Source of the DNA: Adiantum capillus-veneris
Lineage: Eukaryota; Streptophyta; Polypodiopsida; Polypodiales; Pteridaceae
Reading direction: 5' to 3'
Length of the DNA: 64,000 nucleotides
NCBI GenBank assembly: GCA_014529385.2
Contig: CM043963.1
Location: forward strand, 75,714,412-75,778,411
The notes under the pieces are model-generated. The model saw only the letters and a program-made list of their open reading frames with translations. It ran no database searches and was not told the DNA's origin. How positions within the stretch are numbered: the first letter of the stretch is position 1; every line of letters begins with the position of its first letter. Made by a program: the position numbers and the translations under genes. This document shows, piece after piece, positions 9,005 to 17,190 of the stretch.

Positions 9005-12000
9005 CTCCCCCTCGAGCTCTGCATGTCGCAGAGTCCAAGCATGGTCCGGAAACGTCGAAGCTTCTCAGCTCCGAGGGCCTTGGTAAAGATATCCGCTATC
9101 TGCTCCTCTGTGCTGACGTAGACCAAGTCGATGCCACCCGCCAACACTCGCTCTCGAACGTAGTGGTAATGGACCTCTATGTGTTTGGTCCTGGCATGGA
9201 ACACTGGGTTCCTAGCCAACTGCATGCTGCTGAGGTTGTCACAATGGATGAAAATCTGCTGGTCCACCTGCACTCCCAAGTCCTCAAGTAATGTGCGTAG
9301 CCAAGCTACCTCGCACGCCGCAACTGCTGCACCTCTGTACTCGGCCTCTGTGCTCGATAAAGCAACCATAGGATGCTTTTTGCTGCTCCAAGTAACAACA
9401 ACACTCCCAAAAGAGAACATGAAGCCACTCGTAGATCTCCTATCAACAATGCTACCTGCCCAATCTGCATCTGTATACCCATACAATGCTAATGGTGCAT
9501 CTGCTGCATAGAACAATGCGTAGTCAAGAGTACCTTGCACATACCTAAGTGTGCGTCGTACTCCATCCAAATGTGGCTTCCTCGGAAGCTGCATGAACTG
9601 ACTCTCCAGGCCTACTGTGTAGCTCAAGTCTGGCCTCGTGATAGTCAAGTAGATTAGACTACCCACAATCTTCCTGTACATGTTGACATCCTCAACAACA
9701 TCACCCTTCTCTGCACTCAGCTTTGCATTCACATCCAAGGGAATAGAAATTGGCTTACAATCAGCCATACCATACTTTGACAACATGTCCAAAGCATATT
9801 GTCTCTGTGATAGCCATACACCCTTTGGAGTCCTGATCACCTCAATGCCAAGAAAGTAGCGCAACTCGCCTAAATCTTTCATTTCAAACTCCTGTTTGAG
9901 AAGACCCTTCACATGGTCAATCTCCATAGCATTGTCACCAACAATAATAAGGTCATCTACATATATGGTAATGACCACAATCCCCACATCACTCTCACGT
10001 ACATAGAGTGAATGATCAGCATGAGCTCTCCTAAAACCAATACTGACAAGATACTTGGCAATCCTGTCATACCATGCTCTAGAGCCCTGCTTCAAACCAT
10101 ACAAAGCTTTGAGAAGTCTGCATACATAATCTGGGTAACCTGGATCGACATAACCAGGTGGCTGATCCATATACACTTCCTCTTGCAACTCACCATTCAA
10201 GAAGGCATTCTTTACATCCATTTGATGCATAATCCATCCTCTAGATGCAGCCACTGCTATGACAGCTCTCACAGTCGTCATCTTTGCCACTGGAGCAAAG
10301 GTCTCCTCATAGTCTATGCCATACGTCTGTGCATAACCCTTTGCGACCAGCCTTGCCTTGTGACGCTCAATGTTACCATCAGCCTTATGCTTGGTTTTAT
10401 ACACCCATTTACAGCCAATAGCTTTCTTGCCACTTGGCAATGGCACCAACTCCCATGTGTCGTTTGCTTCCAATGCAGCCATCTCTTCATTCATTGCATC
10501 ATCCCAATGCACATTTCCAACTGCATCCTCAAAACATGTGGGCTCCACATCCTGTATCACCTTAGCCATGTAGGCTTGGTGATGCGCTAGATACCCATCA
10601 TAAGTCAATTTCTGAATTGGATTTCTGACTCTATTAGATCTGCGCGGTCCTGGGTCACTCCTTTGCTCTCTAGCATCTTCTTGTACTTTCCTTACACCAG
10701 GTGTCCTGATAGCCGGAATTCCAAATTCCTCATCAAGACTTTGTTCAGAACCATCTGAATCCATGTCTACATGTGAAAAACCTGATGATGCATCAGCCAT
10801 AAAGGGAGGTTCATCAACCTTTTCCTTTCCTTTTCGTGATACATTCCCTGTACCTGTTGGTGGAGTAACCTGCGTACGTAGTCTACCATTCCATGGTTTC
10901 TCAACAGAGCCACGAGAAGAGGACTCTTGTGGTCCACTCAAAACCTGTGACTGTGGCCTCACATTTTGTACAACCACATCATCTTTTACATCAGCCCCAA
11001 TAGTGCCATGTGCATTATTGTACCAGTTGCTCATCTCATCAAAGACTACATCTCTGCTCACTCGTAATTCTCGTGTAGTAGGATTGTAGCACCTGTACCC
11101 TTTTTGTTCAAGGGAATATCCCACAAGAATACATTTCTCTGCTTTAGGATCCAATTTCCTACGCAACTCATCTGGTACATGCACGTAAGCTATGTAGCCA
11201 AACACTTTCAAGTGTGCCAAATCAGGCTTTGTACCTGTAAACTTTTCCTCAGGTGTTACATCATGCACCGCAGCTGTAGGTGTCCTGTTCATAATGTACA
11301 CAGCTGTATTTACGGCTTCAGCCCAGAAATGATGAGGCATGTTCTTCTCATTCATCAATGCACGTGCAACCTCTGCAATGTGCTTGTTTTTCCTTTCTGC
11401 GATCCCATTCTGTTGTGGAGTATATCTGCATGTAAACTGCCTGCGTATACCATGCATTCGCAGAAAATTTGAAAAATCATTGGAGAAGTACTCTCCCCCT
11501 CCATCTGACCTCAATGTCTTGATTTGCATATCTGTCTCCTTCTCAATCATGACTTTGAAGTCTTGAAAGTGACCAAACACTTCACTTTTGTTACGCATGA
11601 AGTAGACCCATACTTTCCTTGTATGGTCATCAATGAAAGAGGCATAATACCTGCAACCATGTATACTTGCAGTATCGGTTGGACCCCAAATATCTGTGTG
11701 CACCACCTCAAGTGGCTTTTTACATACATTGCGCTCATGTGGAAATGAGCCCTTTGACTGTTTTCCAAACTGGCATGCTGCACACACTTTATGCATACCA
11801 TCCACCTTGAATTTGGGCAAACCTTTTACAATCTGTTTTGATTGCATGCTGCGCAATCTTTGCTCATTGACATGGCCAATGCGTTTGTGCCAAATGTCAA
11901 CATCAGCCACAACACCTGTGCCCTGTGCAAATAATGCAGCTTTTACCTCAGGCATGTCTACATTCAGCGTAAACATTCTGCCCACACATTTGCCCTCTGT

Positions 12001-13326
12001 GATCAGCTTACAGCCATTCTGGAAATCTTCTACATAACAGCCATTTGGATTGAAGCGAACCTGCAAACCCTGCTCAATCATTTGTCCAACAGAAACAAGA
12101 TTTTTTGTAATGTTTGGGACATGAAGTACATCTGCTAAGTACTTTGATTTTCCACTCTTCGTATTTAGAGGTATGTCCCCTACATGAGCAATGGGGTGAG
12201 CTGTGTCATCTCCTGTTTGCACATAGCCTGACACATATGGTTTGCGCATATCTCTAAACCACTCTCCACGAGACGTCATGTGATTAGAGGCACCTGAATC
12301 CAGATACCAAACATCATCTTGGGTGGAATTCTCTGTAGTCATTGTATTCATTACATGCTGCATAACAAACATGCGCTCGTTTTTGTTGTCATCTGCATCT
12401 CTGCTAGTAGATGCATAGTTGCCCTGTTCTCTCTTTCCACTTGCTTTTCCCTTTGGATAGTCACGTGACATGTGACCTCTTTCACCACAAGTCCAACATT
12501 CTCTGCTATCTGGAGTATGTTGCTGCCTGCTTGATCTTGCACCACGACCTCTTTGACTCCCCCTGCCTTGAGACTGGTTTCCCCTGCCACCTGTATTGTT
12601 TTGATTTGATTGACCTTCCAGAAATTGGCCCCTGCAACCCCTTGGGCCTCGACCACGACCTCTACCTCTACCTCTGTTGGAGTTAGAATAGAAGGCCTGT
12701 TCAGAATTATTTCTGCCATGAGAAGAAGATGTGTCAAGGTTCTTCTCCTCAAGAATAAGCATAGAAATCAAATCTTGGAACACGGGGATGTCGTCTCTTG
12801 TATTCATGGAAGACCTAAAATGTACATACTCATCTCCTAGACCATCCAAGCATGCACGGATAATGTCATCGTCTTCCACTGAGACTTTAATAGATCCAAG
12901 AGCCTCAATGATACTCTGGATCTTCAAAGCATAATCATTGATTGAGAGGTTGTTCCTCTTAACCTGATTTAGCTCCGACTTTAGTTGAAGCTTCCTGGCC
13001 TTGGTGTTCACCTCGAACACTCTGCCTAAGTTTCTCCATGCAATGGCGGGGGTTTCAGCATCCTGTAGATAGCCCATCATGCCATCTGTGATGCTCATAG
13101 AAAGCCAATACATCACTTTGCTCTGGCCTTGTTGCCAGTCCCTCAAAGCTTTCCTTTGTTCTGCTGTAGCATTTGCCTCGGGAATCTCTGGTTCCTTTTC
13201 ATTGTCTCCTTCTACATAGTCCCAATAACCTTTTCCTTTTAGGAAATTTGTTATTCTGACCTTCCATGCAGGGTAGTTATTTTTCTCAAGCTTCTCAGTA
13301 ACAATCTGACTGAAACCGTCAGACAT
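8977..13326 (-). CDS. Ty1/copia Gag-Pol polyprotein of element G
   Basis: 1449 residues, single frame. Gag begins MSDGFSQIVTEKLEKNNYP; an Arg/Gly-rich stretch precedes the knuckle CWTCGERGHMSRDY (from about residue 277), whose last Cys is Tyr. Protease active site is YLDSGASNHM (D343). Integrase has the HKRIGH...CAACQFGK zinc region and catalytic D545 (HTDIWGP), D608 (RSDGGGEY) and E644 (NGIAERKN), a D,D35E spacing. RT has IYVDDLII at about 1121-1128, and RNase H has YTDADWAGS near 1288. Copia order (integrase before RT) is clear. Start chosen as the first Met of the gag domain, about 250 bp past the primer site. The protein packages and copies its own RNA and integrates the DNA. Confidence 0.95.
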   Translation of the reverse strand: MSDGFSQIVTEKLEKNNYPAWKVRITNFLKGKGYWDYVEGDNEKEPEIPEANATAEQRKALRDWQQGQSKVMYWLSMSITDGMMGYLQDAETPAIAWRNLGRVFEVNTKARKLQLKSELNQVKRNNLSINDYALKIQSIIEALGSIKVSVEDDDIIRACLDGLGDEYVHFRSSMNTRDDIPVFQDLISMLILEEKNLDTSSSHGRNNSEQAFYSNSNRGRGRGRGRGPRGCRGQFLEGQSNQNNTGGRGNQSQGRGSQRGRGARSSRQQHTPDSRECWTCGERGHMSRDYPKGKASGKREQGNYASTSRDADDNKNERMFVMQHVMNTMTTENSTQDDVWYLDSGASNHMTSRGEWFRDMRKPYVSGYVQTGDDTAHPIAHVGDIPLNTKSGKSKYLADVLHVPNITKNLVSVGQMIEQGLQVRFNPNGCYVEDFQNGCKLITEGKCVGRMFTLNVDMPEVKAALFAQGTGVVADVDIWHKRIGHVNEQRLRSMQSKQIVKGLPKFKVDGMHKVCAACQFGKQSKGSFPHERNVCKKPLEVVHTDIWGPTDTASIHGCRYYASFIDDHTRKVWVYFMRNKSEVFGHFQDFKVMIEKETDMQIKTLRSDGGGEYFSNDFSNFLRMHGIRRQFTCRYTPQQNGIAERKNKHIAEVARALMNEKNMPHHFWAEAVNTAVYIMNRTPTAAVHDVTPEEKFTGTKPDLAHLKVFGYIAYVHVPDELRRKLDPKAEKCILVGYSLEQKGYRCYNPTTRELRVSRDVVFDEMSNWYNNAHGTIGADVKDDVVVQNVRPQSQVLSGPQESSSRGSVEKPWNGRLRTQVTPPTGTGNVSRKGKEKVDEPPFMADASSGFSHVDMDSDGSEQSLDEEFGIPAIRTPGVRKVQEDAREQRSDPGPRRSNRVRNPIQKLTYDGYLAHHQAYMAKVIQDVEPTCFEDAVGNVHWDDAMNEEMAALEANDTWELVPLPSGKKAIGCKWVYKTKHKADGNIERHKARLVAKGYAQTYGIDYEETFAPVAKMTTVRAVIAVAASRGWIMHQMDVKNAFLNGELQEEVYMDQPPGYVDPGYPDYVCRLLKALYGLKQGSRAWYDRIAKYLVSIGFRRAHADHSLYVRESDVGIVVITIYVDDLIIVGDNAMEIDHVKGLLKQEFEMKDLGELRYFLGIEVIRTPKGVWLSQRQYALDMLSKYGMADCKPISIPLDVNAKLSAEKGDVVEDVNMYRKIVGSLIYLTITRPDLSYTVGLESQFMQLPRKPHLDGVRRTLRYVQGTLDYALFYAADAPLALYGYTDADWAGSIVDRRSTSGFMFSFGSVVVTWSSKKHPMVALSSTEAEYRGAAVAACEVAWLRTLLEDLGVQVDQQIFIHCDNLSSMQLARNPVFHARTKHIEVHYHYVRERVLAGGIDLVYVSTEEQIADIFTKALGAEKLRRFRTMLGLCDMQSSRGSVEMSSSTP
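9005..9018 (-). other. Polypurine tract of copia G
   Basis: Minus-strand AGCTCGAGGGGGAG directly precedes the LTR start TGTTGAGATG. The identical 14-mer is present again at 13912-13925, outside the other LTR. Confidence 0.75.
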
Positions 13327-13577
13327 CTTGAAGCACTAAGACAAAATAGCTACAATCTGTAAAAACCTGCAAATCTGCTGAACCTGCTATCGTGGTACCT
13401 GTAACGCTTTCTACACTCAACGAGTGTCCACAATCAAGCGTACATACAACCATTGTACTTGTACAGTAAATCTCTGTATACTGCACTTTGGAGACCTGTT
13501 CAGAAACTTGTGCGAAGGGATTGCGAACGAAGCGATTGTGATGCTCTTGCTCTCTTAGCCTCTCTTGCCTGCACCAG

Positions 13578-13589
13578 GCTCTGATACCA
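13578..13589 (-). other. Primer-binding site of copia G
   Basis: Minus-strand TGGTATCAGAGC abuts the end of the 5' LTR, a perfect match to the initiator tRNA-Met complement. Confidence 0.9.
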
Positions 13590-13911
13590 TGTAAAGAATG
13601 AGGATGCAAGAGAGCTACACAAGACAAGCACAAAGCACACAGAGATGGAAAGCTTCTTCTTCTTCTTCACAGAAAAGAGAGTACAAAATGACTAAGTGCT
13701 AAAGTTGAAAAGTAGCACATATGTACATGCGGTCACTAAGTGTGAACTCGCTAGAAGCGTACTAGGCTGGCACTATAAGTGTAGTCCATCTGTAGAATCA
13801 CTGGCAGAGATCCTCTGTGTCGGTCACCTAACGCGCCAGTGAGTAAATGCCGTAAGCGGCCAAGACCCGTAGTGGATGCCAGCTCAAGGTGTAGAGCTCG
13901 ACATCTCAACA
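13590..13911 (-). repeat. 5' LTR of copia G
   Basis: 322 bp from TGTAAAGAATGAGG to ATCTCAACA. It differs from the 3' LTR by a few bases and by an extra segment starting CCATCTGTAGAATCACTGG. Confidence 0.85.
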
Positions 13912-13925
13912 CTCCCCCTCGAGCT

Positions 13926-14458
13926 GCAATAAATGAGAACACGAGTGTGCCCCAAGTTTCTCATGATCCTCCCATTGATGAGTCTCTCATTAAATGTTAT
14001 GGTCATATGACGGGGCAGCGTTTTGTCATATTGTTTGACTCAGGCAGTATGCATGATGTGATTAGTCCCTCTCTTGTTGAGAGAGCCCGCCTAGAGATTA
14101 GTCGAAAATCTCCTCTTGAGGTCTCTGGCTTCGCTCCTGGTATGGATTCTCTCATCAGGAAGGAGTGCCTTGATGTATTGTTTACTGTTCAACAAGCTGC
14201 TTAACATAGAAAATTTTTCGTCGCTCCTCTCTCAGGATGTGATATGATTTTGGGCATTCGATGGTTTCATGAGCATAACCCTCTGATTGATTGGGCGAAA
14301 AATACGTTCACTTCCAATGCCAAAAGTGACTTTTCCATTATCATTCGTGGAGAGCAAGTTGTTCATTCTCCATCTCTCATTTCTAATGTGCAGGCGAAGA
14401 TTGAAGGATTCAGGAGGAGACTCTCTCAGTCTCTTCTTCTCCAAAGCATGACACACAT
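13926..14458 (+). pseudogene. Retropepsin of element H
   Basis: After PPIDESLIKCYGHMTGQR comes FVILFDSGSMHDVISPSLV, a retropepsin with intact D-S-G, and later GCDMILGIRWFHEHNPLIDW, the usual flap-to-C-terminal segment of gypsy proteases. One stop lies between (QQAA, then TAA at about 14202). It ends in VQAKIEG and a shifted tail, cut by chromovirus F at the CACAT target site. This is the best-preserved active site of family alpha in the window. Confidence 0.75.
14454..14458. repeat. 5-bp target duplication of element F, left
   Basis: CACAT is repeated at 21430-21434 on the far side of element F. Confidence 0.85.
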
Positions 14459-15937
14459 TGTAACCGGCCCGTAGGGCGGTAGGCGTTGGCTTTCACCCGA
14501 AATTCTTTACTTTATACACACACACAGAGCACTTTGCAAAGAGAACCTGTAATGGGAATTAACACTTCAACTCACACACGGCTCGGAAGCTAGAATGCTC
14601 CGAGCAGACGCCGACAACCTGTAGGCCCCAAAATTGGCGCCCCTTTCGGTATTTCTTTATTCTTTAGGAGGGTAAATTACAAGGTAAGGTCCTGGGAATC
14701 CTTCACGTGTATCCACCTAGATACCATTTGATTTGGCCAAATTTCGGCAGCATAACAGCCCCAAAACTTGCGCGAAACCAATTCCCCTGCTGGAACTCGC
14801 TTGCACTGGCGTATACCCTCTGATTCCTGTCCAAAAACAGTAAATTCAGCACGCTGTATTTACTGGGTTTTGCCCTGTTTTCAGCCCCAAACAGTCCCCT
14901 AACTGTCCTTTGCCAGTGGGGCACGATTCCCAGTGATCCTGGCGTCCGTACGGCTGAAAAACAGTGAATTTACATCGCATACACAGCGTTGATTTTGCAC
15001 CTGTTCGGTGAGGTTATGACCCTCACCAGTGCCTGCTTTGGAGCAGCAGTTAGCTACCCCTGTTCCTGCTCAAGGAGGCTCTTGCCTCAGCACAAAAGCA
15101 TGAACCCACACAACTGTACATCAGTCAAATGAGTAGCCCTCTTGTGGGGCATCACATAACTGCACGTAGGGGAGAAAGAGAGCAGTATGTAGCGTGCGGG
15201 GCATCACTCCCGTCACCATACTGTGCATAGAGGGAAAGAAAGCACTCCATAGCTCTTAACCTGTGACAATCCGCCTGTGGCTGAAAATGGCGCCCCCTTT
15301 GTTGATATGCAGCTCGTTTTTGCCTCCCAGAGTGGCAGAATCGCTCACAAGCTGACACGTCGCCCAGTTTCCGAGTTTGGGCTTTCCCTGCTAAAAATAT
15401 CTCAACTGGTGCGTCAGTTGACTTCGCGGCAGAGTTGTAAAGTGTTCCCCTAGTCATACCGAAGGTAATGACGCGAACACATTTCGTGGCCCAAAATAGC
15501 AGTTCCCTAAATTTTAGGAGATGCTTCCGTTGGGCTCCCACTGGTCTTCTGACCATCTATCCTCATTGGGACCGCATCCAAAAAATGCAATGTGGCCCAA
15601 CTGTCGGATACTTTTGGTTGGTAGTCCCACCTTGACTTTACGCCTTAATTGAGTTCACTTCCTAGTATCCACCAACTTGCTAAGTGCGACGGGGGGACCT
15701 ATATGATCTTGCTCTGAGCCTAGACATCCTCTTACCATACGAATTCCAGTGCCGACCCCTTCCCGTCTGCGGGTGAATCTACCGTTCACATTGGCCATAC
15801 AATGTCCGACCGTTTGCTACTTCAAAAAGAGGGTCTTAAACAAATAAAATAAACCCCATTGGAAAGAAACCAACAACCAAGGTTAGCAGTTGCCACATCT
15901 CTGTGACATGGTTAATAACTGCCACGTCCTCGTGACA
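14459..15937 (-). repeat. 3' LTR of element F
   Basis: 1479 bp, nearly identical to 19974-21429. It carries an extra 24-bp AT/CA-rich segment at about 14502-14525. The frames at 14703-14924 and 15152-15556 recur unchanged in the other LTR and are chance openings of LTR sequence. Confidence 0.9.
14636..14661 (-). promoter_or_regulatory. Conserved LTR block with AATAAA
   Basis: On the element's sense strand it reads AATAAAGAAATACC, GAAAGG, GGCGCC. AATAAA is a canonical polyadenylation hexamer. The same block lies in the other F LTR (20128-20153), in an orphan LTR fragment (45273-45297) and in element I (57715-57739), so it is conserved between different LTR families. Confidence 0.6.
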
Positions 15938-15950
15938 TACCCCCATCTTG
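15938..15950 (-). other. Polypurine tract of element F
   Basis: Minus-strand CAAGATGGGGGTA next to the LTR start TGTCACGAGG. Confidence 0.65.
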
Positions 15951-16106
15951 AAATCGCAAACGTCCTCGATTGCATACCATAAATACACGCCACTGATGAT
16001 CTTGTGCTATTAACACTCTTTTATCATCGCATGTATCCGCAAGAAAGGTCGTAACATACATAGATACAAATGACTTAATGAGGCCTTCATTTTTTAACAT
16101 TTCCAT

Positions 16107-17190
16107 CTATGGCACTGAATTCATATGTACATTTGATGTACTAGCTCTATCATTACCCCTCCTTTGCACACGTTGGGTTGGGGCATAAGTAGGCTGTAAC
16201 CCAAAGGCTTCAAGGTAAAGCTGCAATACATTTGGTGACTCTGACAGTTCATGCTCTTCCATCCACTTTGCATCCATAGGCGGATAGTTCTTGAACTTCA
16301 CCAAATAGTGTCTTGCAACTTGTCCTTTAACTTTTCTGTCCTTATGTGCCAAAACTTGCTCAGGTACCAGGATCTCATCAAGTTCCTCAACTTCTGGCTG
16401 ATCCTCAACTGGCATATCTTCTTGCACATCACCCACGAAGGGTCTTAGAAGACTCACGTGAAACGCATTATGAATCTTCCATGCATCAGGCAATTTCAGC
16501 GTGTAAGCCACATCGCTGATCTTGTCAAGCACTTGAAAAGGCCCATAGTAACGCATGCTGAGCTTAGGAAACAGCCGTTCCTTGCCCTTCATCTTCTTTA
16601 ACCTTGCCTTTTCGAACCTTAAGAGAACCCAATCACCAGGTGATAGTAGCAATTCACGACGGTGACGATCAGCAGCCTTTTTCTGTTTTGCCTGAGTCTT
16701 CTCCAAGGCAACTTTAATCTTCTTATACATCTCATCCATGTTCTCAACGTATCGATCTGCCTCAAAGATCTTGTCCTTTGTGTGCAAAATGGGAGGAACC
16801 TTTTTGCCGCCTTCAACAATTTCAAAAGGTGCTTTGCCAGTAGACGAATGCACCGTATTATTGTACGCATACTCAAGCATAGGCAAATACTGTTCCCACT
16901 TGCCCTTATTATCTGACACATAGCATTTCAGCAGATCTAAGACAGTAGAATTGGCCTCTTCTGACTGTCCATCAGTTTGTGGATGAAACGAAGACGAGAA
17001 CTTGAGCGTAGTACCCATGTTCTCAAACAATCCTCTCCAGAACAAACTGGTCATGCGAGGATCACGATCACTGATAATCGATTGTGGCATACCATGGTAC
17101 TTAAACACATTGTACATGAACAAGCGTGCCATCTGATCAGATTTTATCTTCTTCCTGACGGGGATAAAATGGGCCTGCTTGCTAAAATGG
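16107..17190 (-). pseudogene. Integrase C-half and chromodomain of element F
   Basis: The frame starts [15 protein letters not shown], the mid-integrase segment, then ISDRDPRMTSLFW (second catalytic Asp), SSFHPQTDGQSEEANS (catalytic Glu), EYAYNNTVHSSTGKAPFE, MRYYGPFQVLDKI, HNAFHVSLLRPF, and ends with a chromodomain-like HYLVKFKNYPPMDAKWMEE. Chromodomains in this clade are thought to guide integration to chromatin marks. The first catalytic Asp is missing because the frame starts at a deletion junction. Confidence 0.85.

Larger units (their letters stand above)
8742..13925 (-). mobile_element. Ty1/copia element G, intact coding region
   Basis: LTRs at 8742-9004 and 13590-13911, a perfect tRNA-iMet primer site, a polypurine tract and one uninterrupted 1449-codon Gag-Pol frame: all parts of an autonomous copia element. 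The two LTRs share most positions over ~260 bp, with a few substitutions and one ~58-bp indel, so the insertion is young. There is no clean target duplication; 14 bp of the polypurine side also lies outside the 5' LTR (13912-13925). Confidence 0.9.

Noticed and set aside
10012-10590. 192-codon plus-strand frame within copia G
   Set aside because: Antisense shadow of the intact RT frame.
15152-15556. 134-codon frame repeated exactly at 20644-21048
   Set aside because: Both lie at the same place in the two LTRs of element F; identity comes from LTR duplication, and there is no protein motif.
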